A stretch of DNA of 64,000 nt. Origin: Pseudomonadota bacterium (lineage in GTDB: Bacteria; Pseudomonadota; Gammaproteobacteria; Steroidobacterales; Steroidobacteraceae). The notes below the pieces were generated by a model. The model saw nothing but the letters and a program-made list of their open reading frames with translations. It had not been told where the DNA came from and searched no databases. The DNA is taken from assembly GCA_021808195.1 (NCBI GenBank), contig JAKBCE010000003.1, positions 62,001 to 126,000 on the forward strand, given 5' to 3'. Position numbers and translations under genes: made by a program. Positions 48,070 to 57,712 of the stretch are shown here, piece after piece (positions within the stretch are counted from its first letter, which is position 1; each line of letters opens with the position of its first letter).

Positions 48070-49494
48070 CTACGAATCTTGAGGAAAATACAGACGCACC
48101 GTGGTGCCCTGCCCGACGGTGCTCTCGATCGTGAGACTGCCGCCGTGCAGCGACATGATGGATTTGACGATGGCGAGCCCGAGCCCCGAGCCGCCCGCAT
48201 CGCCGGTGCGGGCCGGATCGACGCGGTAGAAGCGGTCGGTGAGCCGGGGCAGATGCTCCGCGGCGATGCCGACTCCGGTGTCGATCACCCGCAGTTCGAG
48301 CCCGCCGCGGGCGTCGCGTTGCGCTTCGAGCCGCACTCGCCCGCCACGTGGCGTGTACTTCAGCGCATTCGACACCAGATTGCTCAGCGCTCTGCGCAAC
48401 AGGTGCGGGTCGGCGCGCAGTGTGCCGCCGCCGCTGCTTTCGAGCTCGATGCCCGACTCCTCGGCGAGCGCCTGATAGAACTCGAGCACCGCCTGCATCG
48501 GCTGCGCCGCCTCGAGCGGCACGCACTCGGCGCCCCCACTGTGCTCGGCGTAAGCGAGGAACAGCATCCGGTCGATCATGCGCGCGAGCCGTGCATACTC
48601 CTCGAGCGCCGATTGCAGCACCTCGATGTACTCCTCGGTACTGCGCTCGCGCGTGAGCGCCACCTGCGCCTCGCCGATCAGGTTGTTGATCGGCGTGCGC
48701 AGCTCGTGCGCGAGATCGGCCGAGAACTGCGCGAGCCGCTCGAAGGACTGCTGCAACCGCTCGAGCATGGCATCGAAGGCGGCCGCGAGCGCCGTCAGCT
48801 CCGCCGGCCAGGCGCTCGCCCCGATCCGCTCGTGCAGCCGCTCGACGCCGATGCCGGCCGCCGCACGGGTGATGTCCGCCACCGGCCTCAGGCCCCGGCG
48901 CGCGATCGCCGCGCCGATGGCCGCCGCGAGCAGCACGCCACCGGCGAGCACCAGCCCCACCTCTCGCAAGTAGGCGCCGAGCAAGCGCTGCGCGGGGGTC
49001 ATATCGAGCGCGGCCTGCAGCCGCCACGGTGCGCCGTCGCGGCCCCCGGGAATGGCCTGTGAGACCAGCAGAAAGCGCCGCTGGTCGCGCTCGAGCTGCG
49101 CGCGCGCCTCGCTGGCGCCGGGTGCAATCCAGGGAAACAGTGCATCGGGCAGCAGCTTCGCCATGCCCGGCGTGCCGACCAGCACCTGCCGGTGCGCATC
49201 GAGCACCCGCAGCAGGAAGCGCGAGCGGAAGTTGCCGGAGATCGCCGCCTCCTCGCGCACCTGCTGCGCCACGCCGCGCTGCCCGGGGGGCGCCTCCTCG
49301 AGCAGCCGGGTGACGACACTCACCTTCTCCTCGAGCGAGTCCCAGCTCGAGTCCTCGAGCCGGTGCTGCAGCCCAAGATAAAAGAGCAGCGAGGCCGCCC
49401 CGAGCAGCACCACCGCGGCGACCGTGTAGTACACAGTCAGCCACGTCGTCATCGCCGCCCGGCGCGGCCGCTGCCCGTCCGGGCGGTTAGTCAC
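48070..49494 (-). CDS. Sensor histidine kinase of heavy-metal (CusS-like) type
   Basis: 474 residues from GTG 49494, which overlaps the response-regulator stop and has GGAGAGG upstream; an ATG 14 codons later (49452) has no ribosome site. First membrane helix about residues 17-42, a periplasmic domain of about 135 residues (43-178), second helix about 179-198, HAMP linker, HisKA with the phosphorylated His263 in [14 protein letters not shown], and HATPase with N box [10 protein letters not shown] and G box [12 protein letters not shown]. The domain plan matches CusS/CopS kinases, but no obvious metal-ligand cluster of His or Met is visible in the periplasmic part. Confidence 0.92.
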   Translation of the reverse strand: MTNRPDGQRPRRAAMTTWLTVYYTVAAVVLLGAASLLFYLGLQHRLEDSSWDSLEEKVSVVTRLLEEAPPGQRGVAQQVREEAAISGNFRSRFLLRVLDAHRQVLVGTPGMAKLLPDALFPWIAPGASEARAQLERDQRRFLLVSQAIPGGRDGAPWRLQAALDMTPAQRLLGAYLREVGLVLAGGVLLAAAIGAAIARRGLRPVADITRAAAGIGVERLHERIGASAWPAELTALAAAFDAMLERLQQSFERLAQFSADLAHELRTPINNLIGEAQVALTRERSTEEYIEVLQSALEEYARLARMIDRMLFLAYAEHSGGAECVPLEAAQPMQAVLEFYQALAEESGIELESSGGGTLRADPHLLRRALSNLVSNALKYTPRGGRVRLEAQRDARGGLELRVIDTGVGIAAEHLPRLTDRFYRVDPARTGDAGGSGLGLAIVKSIMSLHGGSLTIESTVGQGTTVRLYFPQDS

Positions 49495-50161
49495 GCCTCT
49501 CCAGGACATAGCCCATGCCGCGCGCGGTGTGGATGAGTTTGACCGCAAAGGGATCATCGACCTTGCGCCGCAGCCGCCGCACGGCGACATCGACGACATT
49601 GCTGTCGCCATCGAAGTTCATGTCCCAGACCTGCTCGGCGATCACCCAGCGGGAGAGCACCTCGCCCTGGCGACGCGCGAGCAGCGACAGCAGCGCGAAC
49701 TCCTTCGGCGCCAGATCGAGCTTCAGCACACCGCGCTGGGCGCGCCGCGCGAGCAGATCGATGCGCAGATCGGCGATCTGCAGCACCTCCGGCTGGCGCT
49801 CGGCGCGCCGGCGCAGCAACGCGCGCACGCGCGCCAGCAGCTCGGTGAACGCATAGGGCTTGACGAGGTAGTCGTCGGCGCCGAGCTCCAGGCCCTTGAC
49901 CCGGTCGGTCACCTCCCCGCGCGCGGTGAGGAACAGTACCGGCATCGCCTTGCCGGCGCGGCGCAGATCGGCGAGCAGCGCCCAGCCATCGAGGCGCGGC
50001 AACATGGCATCGAGAATGATCAGGTCGTAATCGCTGTTCAGCGCCTTGAAACGACCGTCCTCGCCGTCAAAGGCGATATCGGTGACGAACCCCGCCTCGG
50101 CAAGCCCCTCGCTGAGGAAGGCGGCCGTCTTTTTTTCGTCTTCGATGATCAGGATGCGCAT
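49487..50161 (-). CDS. OmpR-family response regulator, CusR/CopR-like
   Basis: 224 residues from ATG 50161. Receiver domain with acidic pocket (EDE at 7-9), phosphorylated Asp51 in [14 protein letters not shown] and Lys in [11 protein letters not shown]-terminal winged helix with LTLAPKEF-like [23 protein letters not shown] and [11 protein letters not shown], the close match to CusR/CopR regulators. Its target is probably the inverted repeat at 48005-48028 before the permease gene. Divergent from dapE with a 143-base shared promoter region. Confidence 0.93.
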   Translation of the reverse strand: MRILIIEDEKKTAAFLSEGLAEAGFVTDIAFDGEDGRFKALNSDYDLIILDAMLPRLDGWALLADLRRAGKAMPVLFLTARGEVTDRVKGLELGADDYLVKPYAFTELLARVRALLRRRAERQPEVLQIADLRIDLLARRAQRGVLKLDLAPKEFALLSLLARRQGEVLSRWVIAEQVWDMNFDGDSNVVDVAVRRLRRKVDDPFAVKLIHTARGMGYVLERRD

Positions 50162-50213
50162 GCGAAGTTCGCGGCAGTCTACACGGGCGCGGCGCGCGGG
50201 GCGAAAAAACGGC

Positions 50214-50242
50214 TTGCCCGCCGGGCGCGCCCGACTTATAAA
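50214..50242 (+). promoter_or_regulatory. Probable sigma-70 promoter of dapE
   Basis: TTGCCC (50214-50219) and TATAAA (50237-50242) are separated by 17 bases: 4/6 and 5/6 matches to consensus. Transcription would begin near 50250, about 55 bases before the dapE ATG at 50305. Confidence 0.6.
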
Positions 50243-50304
50243 GCCGCCCAGTCTGTGCCCGCAGCACGCCACTCACGCGCCATCGGCGCCGCCGGTCTTA
50301 ACCC

Positions 50305-51435
50305 ATGTCCGCCACCCTCGAACTCACCCAGGATCTGATCGCTCGGCGCTCCGTCACCCCGGCCGATGAGGGCTGCCAGGCCGTCATGATCGAGCGGCTG
50401 CGCGCCATCGGCTTTCAGATCGAGCCGCTGCCGTTTGGCAACGTGACGAACTTCTGGGCCTGGCGCGGGCGCGAGGCCGCCCCGGTGTTGTGCTTCGCGG
50501 GCCACACCGATGTGGTGCCGACCGGGCCGCTCGAGGAGTGGCGCAGCGACCCGTTCGTGCCGACCCTGCGCGAGGGGATGCTCTACGGGCGCGGCGCGGC
50601 CGACATGAAGAGCGGGCTCGCCGCCATGATCACCGCCACGGAGGCATTCGTCGCGGCGCACCCGGCACACCGCGGTCGGATCGCCTTTCTCATCACGAGT
50701 GACGAGGAAGGCCCGTCGGTGGACGGGACCAAGCGCATCGCGGCGCTGTTCGCCGAGCGCGGCGAGCGCATCGACTGGTGCGTAGTGGGCGAGCCCTCGA
50801 GCGAACGGACGCTCGGCGATACGATCAAGATCGGCCGGCGCGGCTCATTCAGCGCGCGGCTCACGGTGCACGGCGTGCAGGGCCACATCGCCTATCCGCA
50901 CCTGGCCGAGAATCCCGTGCACACCCTCGCCCCGGCGCTCGCGGAGCTCACCCAGCACGTCTGGGATGCGGGCACCGAGCACTTCGAGCCGACCAGCTTC
51001 CAGGTCTCGAACCTCAATGCCGGCACCGGTGCCCCGAACGTCATTCCCGGTGAGCTCAAGGCGCGCTTCAATCTGCGCTACTCGCCCGTGCAGACGCTCG
51101 CCGGCCTGAAGCAGACCGTCGAGGACATTCTGCGCAAACACGGCGTGCGCTACACGATCGAGTGGTATCTGTCGGGCGAGCCGTTCTATACGCCCCCCGG
51201 GGTGCTCTCCGAGGCGGTCTGCGCGGCGATCGAGGCGGTGCGCGGCGCCGCGCCGCAGCTCTCGACCGGCGGGGGCACCTCGGATGGCCGGTTCATCGCC
51301 CCGCTCGGCGCCGAGGTGGTCGAGCTCGGGGTCATCAACGCCAGCATTCACAAGGTGAATGAGTGCGTGCGCGTCGCCGACATCGACGCGCTGCACCAGA
51401 TGTACTTCAACGTGCTCGAGAATCTGCTGGCCTGA
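50305..51435 (+). CDS. dapE: Succinyl-diaminopimelate desuccinylase
   Basis: Dinuclear zinc hydrolase that removes succinate from N-succinyl-LL-diaminopimelate, the step after DapC. 376 residues. Metal site [28 protein letters not shown] (bridging Asp) and [11 protein letters not shown] (catalytic Glu), plus the C-terminal [14 protein letters not shown]. The dimerisation domain sits in the middle ([23 protein letters not shown] region). Its tail overlaps convergent dsbB by 29 bases. dapC and dapD lie 12.4 kb away. Confidence 0.97.
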   Translation: MSATLELTQDLIARRSVTPADEGCQAVMIERLRAIGFQIEPLPFGNVTNFWAWRGREAAPVLCFAGHTDVVPTGPLEEWRSDPFVPTLREGMLYGRGAADMKSGLAAMITATEAFVAAHPAHRGRIAFLITSDEEGPSVDGTKRIAALFAERGERIDWCVVGEPSSERTLGDTIKIGRRGSFSARLTVHGVQGHIAYPHLAENPVHTLAPALAELTQHVWDAGTEHFEPTSFQVSNLNAGTGAPNVIPGELKARFNLRYSPVQTLAGLKQTVEDILRKHGVRYTIEWYLSGEPFYTPPGVLSEAVCAAIEAVRGAAPQLSTGGGTSDGRFIAPLGAEVVELGVINASIHKVNECVRVADIDALHQMYFNVLENLLA

Positions 51436-51922
51436 GCCGGCGCAGGTTCACCGCCACCCCGAGCGCCCCGAGGGCGAGCGCCCAGAGCGCCACCCACTCG
51501 GACATCGCCAGGCCGAGGAACGTCCAGTTGATCACGCCGCACTCCCCGCTGCCGGAGAGCACCTTGCGGATCACGGCGGTCACGGGCATGAACTTCAGCA
51601 TCACCGACAACGGCGCGCCGCACGAGGGCACCGCCCACGGCGGCAGGTGCTGCAGATAGATCTGACGCCCCGCCACGGCGAGGGTGGCCAGCGCCGCAAC
51701 CGCAAGCAGCGCTGCGTACACCGGCGCGCCCCAGCGGCGCGGGTGATGCAGCGCCGCCAGCAGGAACAACACCCCGAGCGCCGCGATGCCGATGCGCTGG
51801 AAGATGCAGAGCGGACACGGGTCGAGGTGCAGGTCGAACTGCGCATAAATCGCGTAGGTGAGCAGCCCGAGACAGATGAGAAAACCGGCGGCATTGACCG
51901 CCCGACGCTGCAGGGAATTCAT
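51407..51922 (-). CDS. dsbB: Disulfide bond formation protein DsbB
   Basis: Inner-membrane quinone reductase that reoxidises DsbA. 171 residues, four membrane helices. First Cys pair CPLC at residues 36-39; second pair Cys101 (VPSCGAP) and Cys128 (SGECGV) in the second periplasmic loop; the conserved Arg-containing FQRIGI follows the first pair. Start ATG overlaps the phoU stop by one base (TGATG), an unusual pairing of functions. Confidence 0.94.
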   Translation of the reverse strand: MNSLQRRAVNAAGFLICLGLLTYAIYAQFDLHLDPCPLCIFQRIGIAALGVLFLLAALHHPRRWGAPVYAALLAVAALATLAVAGRQIYLQHLPPWAVPSCGAPLSVMLKFMPVTAVIRKVLSGSGECGVINWTFLGLAMSEWVALWALALGALGVAVNLRRLRPADSRAR

Positions 51923-52671
51923 CAGCTCGCCCCACCCGGCTCATCTGCCGCGGCTGCCCGCTGACCGAGCGCCCGCTCGACATCATCGAGCGAGGTGTGC
52001 CGCACGTCCTTGCCGTAGACCATGTAGATGACGTACTCGCTGATGTTCTTGGCGTGATCGCCGATGCGCTCGAGCGAGCGCACGACCCACATGACATCGA
52101 GGGCGCGGCGGATGGTGCGCGGATCCTCCATCATGAAGGTGATGCTCTGGCGCTGAATGGCCTCGTACTCCTCATCGACGAGACGGTCCTGACGCGCCAC
52201 CTTCAACGCCGCCTCGGCATCCATGCGGGCGAACGCATCGAGCGCGGCGTGCACCATCTCGGTGACGATGCGCCCGAGATGCTTGATCTCGCGGTATTTG
52301 TCGGCGGGCCGCTCCATGGTGGCGAGCCGCGAGGCGATGTAGCCGATCTTCTCGCCCTCATCGCCCATGCGCTCAAGATCCGTGATGGTCTTGATGATTG
52401 CGACGATCACCCGCAGATCCCCGGCCGCCGGGGCGCGCGTGGCGAGGATGCGGCTGCACTCCTCGTCGATCGACACCTCCATGTTGTTCACCTGATGGTC
52501 GGCGAGCGCCACCGACTCCCCGAGCGAGCTGTCCCCCTCGAGCAGCGCGGTGATGGCCTTGTGGATCTGCTCCTCGACGAACCCGCCCATGGCAAGCACC
52601 CGGCTGCGCACGCGCTCGAGGTCCTCGTTGAAGCGTCGGGAGATGTGATGGGTCAGGTCGGCGGTTTCCAT
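51922..52671 (-). CDS. phoU: Phosphate signalling regulator PhoU
   Basis: 249 residues, two tandem three-helix PhoU repeats, each with the metal-cluster style acidic pattern (DEECSRILATRAPAAGDLRVI in the first, ERIGDHAKNISEYVIYM in the second). PhoU couples the Pst transporter to PhoR and restrains the Pho regulon when phosphate is plentiful. Here it lies downstream of phoBR on the same strand instead of inside a pst operon. 51 bases separate it from phoR. Confidence 0.95.
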   Translation of the reverse strand: METADLTHHISRRFNEDLERVRSRVLAMGGFVEEQIHKAITALLEGDSSLGESVALADHQVNNMEVSIDEECSRILATRAPAAGDLRVIVAIIKTITDLERMGDEGEKIGYIASRLATMERPADKYREIKHLGRIVTEMVHAALDAFARMDAEAALKVARQDRLVDEEYEAIQRQSITFMMEDPRTIRRALDVMWVVRSLERIGDHAKNISEYVIYMVYGKDVRHTSLDDVERALGQRAAAADEPGGAS

Positions 52672-52722
52672 CGGTCAGCCCCTGTGGGATCTGCCCGCGA
52701 TCATAGCCGAAAGCGCCGCGCG

Positions 52723-54045
52723 CTAGCGGCTCGAGCGCACCGGCGCGAGCGCCTGCACGCGCTCGGGCGGAAAATGGCAGGTGAAGGTACTGCCCTTGCC
52801 CGGAACGCTGTGGATCTCGAGCTCCGCGCCGTGCCGTTGCAGCACGTGCTTGACGATCGCAAGGCCCAGCCCCGAGCCGCCCGTGGCGCGCGAGCGGCCC
52901 GGATCGACCCGGTAGAACCGCTCGGTGAGTCGCGGCAGATGCTCAGAGGGGATGCCGATGCCGGTGTCGGTGACGGCGAAATGCCCACCCTCGAGGTCCG
53001 TCCACCAGCGCATCTCGATCGCGCCCTCGGGCGGGGTGTACTTGGCGGCGTTGTCGACGAGATTGGCAAACGCGGAGTGAATCTCCGACTCCTTGCCGAT
53101 CAGCGTCGCGTCCGAATCGACGCGCAGCCGTACCTCGTGCGGGTGCACCGGCCGCGCCAGCACGTCGCGGCGCAGCATGGCCATCAGGGCGGCCACGTCG
53201 AGCGGCTCGCCGCCGGCGCGCTCGTCGGTCTCCTCCAGGCGCGACAGCTCGAGCAGATCGCGCACGATCGCGGTCATGCGCTGGGCCTGGCGGCGCATCT
53301 CGGCGATCGGCGCGGTGAAGTCGGCATCGAGCGCCGGATCCTGACTGAGCGTCTCGAGGTAGCCGGAGATCACGGTGAGCGGGGAGCGCAACTCGTGCGA
53401 AGCGTTCGCCACGAAATCCCGCCGTACCGACTCGAGGCGCATCTGGCGCGACACGTCCGCGGCGAGCAGCAGCTGCTGGCCATCGCCGTAGGCGACCAGT
53501 TGCAGCGAGAGGTAGCTGTCCTGCGGGCTCGAGCGGTGTACCACGACCGGATTGGTGAAATCGCCCTTCTCGAGGTAGTGGCCGAATGGCGGCTCGCGGA
53601 TCAGGTTCTCGATGCGCACGCCGAGGTCGATCCCCTGGCGCAGCCCGAGCAGACGGCCGGCCATGCGATTGAACCAGGCGATCTCGCGCTGCGCATTGAG
53701 GATGACTACCCCGTTCGGCAGCGCGGCGGTCGAGAGCTGCAGCTGGCGCATCAGCTGCACGAAGCGCTGCTTGTGGAAACGCTTGCGCCGGTGCAGGCGG
53801 GCGATCAGCGAGATGACCGTACCCCACACCCCGCCGCTCTCCGGCGGCTCGGCGACGCTACGGTGCTGCAGCCACCACTCAACCCGGTAAAGCATCGCCA
53901 GATGCCACACGAGGTAGGCCGCAAGGGCGAGCGCCATGCCGCCGAAGGGCCGCCCGAACAGCGCCCCGAGCAACACCCCGGCGAGCGCCGCACCGGCCAC
54001 GCGGGCCGCGGCGTAGCCGAGTGCCGCAAGTCCCGGCCGCATCAC
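52723..54045 (-). CDS. phoR: Phosphate regulon sensor kinase PhoR
   Basis: 440 residues. One or two N-terminal membrane helices (about 10-30 and 37-55), no large periplasmic domain, a charged linker, a PAS domain at about 100-195 (PNGVVILNAQREIAWFNRM), HisKA with His217 in FVANASHELRSPLTVISGYL, and HATPase with [12 protein letters not shown]. This layout is that of PhoR, which senses phosphate through PstB/PhoU and not through its own periplasmic part. Start overlaps the phoB stop by four bases. Confidence 0.95.
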   Translation of the reverse strand: MMRPGLAALGYAAARVAGAALAGVLLGALFGRPFGGMALALAAYLVWHLAMLYRVEWWLQHRSVAEPPESGGVWGTVISLIARLHRRKRFHKQRFVQLMRQLQLSTAALPNGVVILNAQREIAWFNRMAGRLLGLRQGIDLGVRIENLIREPPFGHYLEKGDFTNPVVVHRSSPQDSYLSLQLVAYGDGQQLLLAADVSRQMRLESVRRDFVANASHELRSPLTVISGYLETLSQDPALDADFTAPIAEMRRQAQRMTAIVRDLLELSRLEETDERAGGEPLDVAALMAMLRRDVLARPVHPHEVRLRVDSDATLIGKESEIHSAFANLVDNAAKYTPPEGAIEMRWWTDLEGGHFAVTDTGIGIPSEHLPRLTERFYRVDPGRSRATGGSGLGLAIVKHVLQRHGAELEIHSVPGKGSTFTCHFPPERVQALAPVRSSR

Positions 54046-54737
54046 TCCGCCTTGGCGGAGAAACGGTAACCGGAGCCGCGCACCGTCTGCACGAGCCGGT
54101 CCAGGCCGAACTTCTCCAGCGCCTTGCGCAGCCGGCGCACGTGCACATCGATGGTGCGCTCCTCGACGTACACATTGCCGCCCCAGAGCCGGTCGAGCAG
54201 CTGATCGCGGCTGAACACCCGCTCCGGGTGCGTCATGAAGAACTCGAGCATGCGGTACTCGGTCGGTCCGAGCGGCACCGTCTGCCCCTCCACCGTGATG
54301 CGCTGGCCCTGTTGGTCGAGCTTCAGCGCCTCGAACTCCACGACATGGTCGAGTCCGCTCGCCCCGGTGCGGCGCAGCACCGCGTTGATGCGCGCGATGA
54401 GCTCGCGCGGGGAGAACGGCTTGGTCACATAGTCATCCGCGCCGCTCTCGAGCCCGGTGACCTTGTCGCCCTCCTCGGCCCGCGCGGTGAGCATGATCAC
54501 CGGCAGCTCGCGGGTCTCCCGATCGCGCTTCAGGGTACGGGTCAGCTCCAGGCCGCTCATGTCCGGCAGCATCCAGTCGATCAGCACCAGATCGGGCCGC
54601 TGGTCGGCGAGCGCCTCGCGCGCCTGACGGTAATCGACCGCCTCGCGCACCTCGAATCCGCCCCGCCGCAGTCCGAAGGCGATCATCTGGCGGATCGCAG
54701 GTTCATCTTCGACGATTAAGATCAGTTTTCCCGACAT
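54042..54737 (-). CDS. phoB: Phosphate regulon response regulator PhoB
   Basis: 231 residues from ATG 54737. Receiver domain with E10-D11-E12, phosphorylated Asp54 in LIDWMLPDMSG, DDYVTKPFSPREL; C-terminal winged helix with PLGPTEYRMLEFFMTHPERVFSR and VEERTIDVHVRRLRKAL, matching PhoB closely. The frame extends far upstream of this ATG but without domain content. A candidate Pho box lies 41 bases upstream, consistent with the well-known autoregulation of phoB. Confidence 0.96.
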   Translation of the reverse strand: MSGKLILIVEDEPAIRQMIAFGLRRGGFEVREAVDYRQAREALADQRPDLVLIDWMLPDMSGLELTRTLKRDRETRELPVIMLTARAEEGDKVTGLESGADDYVTKPFSPRELIARINAVLRRTGASGLDHVVEFEALKLDQQGQRITVEGQTVPLGPTEYRMLEFFMTHPERVFSRDQLLDRLWGGNVYVEERTIDVHVRRLRKALEKFGLDRLVQTVRGSGYRFSAKAE

Positions 54738-54777
54738 AGTCCGCGCCTTGAGAGCGCGATTATTTGAGATGAAACGT

Positions 54778-54795
54778 GTTGCAGAATCATGACAG
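54778..54795 (-). promoter_or_regulatory. Candidate Pho box upstream of phoB
   Basis: On the minus strand CTGTCAT (54789-54795), a 4-base spacer and CTGCAAC (54778-54784): 7/7 and 5/7 matches to the direct-repeat PhoB half-site, with the right 11-base spacing. It sits in the short gap between tsaB and phoB, about 41 bases before the phoB start, in locally AT-richer sequence. Confidence 0.6.
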
Positions 54796-54808
54796 TGCAG
54801 CATATATG

Positions 54809-55486
54809 TCACACGGATGACGGTTGCGCGACGCGATCGCGCACATAAATGGGTAAGGCCTGCTCGGGAGACAGTAGCGCCCCGCGGCGCACCGCGGGCA
54901 GAGCGAGGTGCACGATGTCCGCTGCGCGCGGCAGCAGCCGCTCCCAGCCGCTCGGCACGGTGACCGCGCTGCACGCGGCGAGTTGCGGGTAGACGGCGAA
55001 CCCCCGCCCCACGCCGAGCGCGCCGGCGGGCGCCCGAGTGAGCTGCGCCGGTGGACCGACCTGCTCGGCGCCGGTGGCCTGCGCGAGTCCCTCGCTGGCG
55101 GTGTAATCGGCCCAATACACCTCCCCCATGCGCGCATCGTTGCACACCCGTACGGCACGGCAGCCCGGCTCGAGATCGAGGGCCCGCTGCGCGAGCGCGC
55201 GCAGATCGGAGACGGCCACCACGCCGAGCCCGGCGCCGAACGCCAGCCCCTGGGCGAGGCTGGCCGCGAGCCGCACGCCGGTGAACGAGCCCGGCCCGCG
55301 CCCGAAGGCGAGCGCATCGAGCGCGCTGAGCGCGAGGCCCGCCTCGGCCAGCAGCGCATCGATCATCGGCAGCAGGTGCTCGGCGTGCCCGCGCGGGCTC
55401 TCGAACTCGCGCTCGCGCAACTGTCCGTCCACCCACAGCGCCGCCGAGCAGTTCTCGGTGGCGGTATCGAGGGCGAGCAGCTTCAT
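54809..55486 (-). CDS. tsaB: tRNA threonylcarbamoyladenosine biosynthesis protein TsaB
   Basis: Partner of TsaD in making t6A37 of ANN-decoding tRNAs; essential in most bacteria. 225 residues from ATG 55486: LLALDTATENCSAALWVDG (ASKHA fold start), HAEHLLPMIDALLAEAG and GRGPGSFTGVRLAASLAQGLA are strong TsaB signatures. The C-terminal half is variable. Overlaps yoaA by four bases; tsaB next to yoaA is also the E. coli order. Confidence 0.95.
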   Translation of the reverse strand: MKLLALDTATENCSAALWVDGQLREREFESPRGHAEHLLPMIDALLAEAGLALSALDALAFGRGPGSFTGVRLAASLAQGLAFGAGLGVVAVSDLRALAQRALDLEPGCRAVRVCNDARMGEVYWADYTASEGLAQATGAEQVGPPAQLTRAPAGALGVGRGFAVYPQLAACSAVTVPSGWERLLPRAADIVHLALPAVRRGALLSPEQALPIYVRDRVAQPSSV

Positions 55487-57447
55487 CGCAGCGCCTCCCG
55501 GGGAGCCGGCCCGAGCCTCCGGCGGCTGAGGAACTCGAGCGCATCGCTGCGCCGGTGCGTGCGGGTCATGGGCGGCAGCGCCGCCAGCAACACCTTGCCG
55601 TAGCCGCGCGAGCCGAGCCGCGGGTCGCAGATCGCCACCACCCCGACATCCTCCTCGCTGCGGATCAACCGCCCCACGCCCTGCTTCAACGCCAGCGCGG
55701 CCTGCGGCAGCTGATAGTCCCGGAAGGCGTTGCCGCCGGTGGCCTCGAGGTGCTGGATCCGGGCGCGCACCAGAGGATCGTCCGGGGAGGCGAACGGGAG
55801 CTTCTCGATGACCACCAGCCGCAGCGCATCGCCCTTGACGTCCACGCCCTCCCAGAAGCTCGCGGTCCCGAACAACACCGCGTTGCCATCGGCGCGAAAC
55901 GCCTGCAGCAGCCGCTCGCGCGGCGCCTCGCCCTGCACGAACAACCGGTAGCGCTCGAGCGCGCCGCCGGCGGCTCGCCACAGCACCGCGGCCCGTTCGA
56001 GCGAGCGATGGCTGGTGAACAGCACGAACGCACCGCCGTCGGCCGCCTCGATCAGCTCGCGGGCGAGGCGCATCACCGCCGCCAGATGCTCCGGACTGCT
56101 CGGGGTGGGCAGTCCCTCGGGCAGGTAGAGCAGACTCTGCGCCGCGAAGTCGAAAGGACTGTCGATCTTGAGCGTGTCGGCCTGGCCGAGGCCGAGCCGG
56201 CTGGTGAAGTGACTGAAGTCCTCCCCGAGCGAGAGCGTCGCGGAGGTGAAGATCCAGGCGCAGGCGCGCGCCCCGAGCAGCGCCTGAAAGCGCGGCGCGA
56301 TATCGAACGGCATCAGGCTGAGCGTAAATCCGCGCCGCTGCGGCTGTACGGAGCGGGCCCCCTCGATGCCCTCGGGCGACGCAATGCGCGCCAACGCGGC
56401 GGTCAAGTCCGCGCAACGCTCGGCGAGGGCCGCGAGCGCCGGATCGGACTCCCCGGCACGCAGCCGCTCGGTGAGCCGGCCGAGCTCGGCGTGCAGCACC
56501 GGCAGGTCCGCACCGAGCAGCGGCTCGGCCTCGTGCCACTCGAGCCGGCCGCTGCGCCCCTCGAGTGCCCGGGCGAGGCGGGCGAGGCAGGCGCGCACCG
56601 CGGTACTGCTCAGGCCCAGTCCGCCCTCGGGCGGCGCCCCGCCGCGTCCCTTCAGCCGGGCCTCGATATCGGCCAGCAGCAGCTCGATGCGCCGGCTGCC
56701 GACCTCCGCACCGAACAGCTGCGTGGCGAGGTCGGGGATCTGGTGTGCCTCATCGAGGATGACCGCATCGGCCGCGCCGAGCAGATCCCCGAAGCCATCC
56801 TCCTTCAGCGCCAGATCCGCCAGCAGCAGGTGGTGATTGACGATCACGACGTCGGCCTCGATCGCCGCGCGCCGCGCGAGCGCCACGTGACAGCGGCTGA
56901 GCTCGGGGCAGCGCGCGCCGAGACAGTTGTCCCGGGTCGAGGTCACCTCGGCCCAGACCGGATCGGAGTCGGCGAGTCCGGCCACCTCGGCCAGATCACC
57001 GCTGCGGGTGGTGAGCGCCCAGCGGCGAATGCGCTCGAGCGGCGCCTCGGCCCCGGCGGACTCGGCCGGCAACGGCAGCGGCAGCGTCGCCTCGCCCTGC
57101 GCCAGGCGGTAGCGGCACAGGTAATTGGCCCGGCCCTTCAGCAGCGCCACCCGCGCCGGCCGGCCGAGCGCGCGCGCCACGAGCGGCAGGTCCTTGTGAT
57201 AGAGCTGGTCCTGCAGAGTGCGCGTGCCGGTCGAGATCAGCACCCGCGCGCCGCAGAGCAACGCCGGAACGAGGTAGGCGAAGGTCTTGCCCGTGCCGGT
57301 GCCGGCCTCGATGGCGAGCACCTCGCGCTGCGCGATGGCCCAGGCGATGCGCTCGGCCATGCGCCGCTGCGGCTCCCGGACGGTGAAGTCCGACAGCGCG
57401 GCGTGCAACGGGCCGTCCGCACCGAAGATGTCCTGAAGATCCCACAT
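55483..57447 (-). CDS. yoaA: ATP-dependent DNA helicase, YoaA (DinG/XPD family)
   Basis: 654-residue superfamily 2 helicase. Walker A GTGTGKTFAYL near residue 50, DEAH box ILDEAHQIPDL, and the iron-sulfur cluster cysteines C-x-n-C-x4-C-x5-C (CRYRLAQ, then CLGARCPELSRC) typical of XPD-like 5'-3' helicases. C-terminal motifs IFTSATLSLGEDFSHF, VLFTSHRS, GTASFWEGVDVKG and QGVGRLIRSEEDVG are intact. The length and the tsaB neighbour favour YoaA over DinG; YoaA helps repair replication damage in E. coli. Confidence 0.93.
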   Translation of the reverse strand: MWDLQDIFGADGPLHAALSDFTVREPQRRMAERIAWAIAQREVLAIEAGTGTGKTFAYLVPALLCGARVLISTGTRTLQDQLYHKDLPLVARALGRPARVALLKGRANYLCRYRLAQGEATLPLPLPAESAGAEAPLERIRRWALTTRSGDLAEVAGLADSDPVWAEVTSTRDNCLGARCPELSRCHVALARRAAIEADVVIVNHHLLLADLALKEDGFGDLLGAADAVILDEAHQIPDLATQLFGAEVGSRRIELLLADIEARLKGRGGAPPEGGLGLSSTAVRACLARLARALEGRSGRLEWHEAEPLLGADLPVLHAELGRLTERLRAGESDPALAALAERCADLTAALARIASPEGIEGARSVQPQRRGFTLSLMPFDIAPRFQALLGARACAWIFTSATLSLGEDFSHFTSRLGLGQADTLKIDSPFDFAAQSLLYLPEGLPTPSSPEHLAAVMRLARELIEAADGGAFVLFTSHRSLERAAVLWRAAGGALERYRLFVQGEAPRERLLQAFRADGNAVLFGTASFWEGVDVKGDALRLVVIEKLPFASPDDPLVRARIQHLEATGGNAFRDYQLPQAALALKQGVGRLIRSEEDVGVVAICDPRLGSRGYGKVLLAALPPMTRTHRRSDALEFLSRRRLGPAPREALR

Positions 57448-57607
57448 CGGCTCATTCTACGGTGCGCGCGGGGTGCGCACGCGGGTCCTGGCCGGCGCCG
57501 CTCAGGGCTGCCGACCAGGCGCCCAGTCCGGCCCGGGGCGCATCGTGCGATTATGGAACAAATCCGGTCGTTTTATCGTACTTTATGAGGCGAGCAGCGC
57601 GGCGCGG

Positions 57608-57613
57608 CTATAC
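57608..57613 (+). promoter_or_regulatory. Possible -10 element for pckG
   Basis: TATACT lies about 100 bases before the pckG start, in an AT-richer part of the 265-base divergent gap between yoaA and pckG. No good -35 hexamer lies 16-18 bases upstream, so an activator-dependent promoter would have to be assumed. A weak call. Confidence 0.3.
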
Positions 57614-57712
57614 TGAAACTCATTCCAAGAGCCGGCGGGTACACCCGTCCCACTCCCTCGGCGAGCCGCGCGACACGCAGCGCGAGCCTGCCACTGATGA
57701 GGTATCGCGAGC

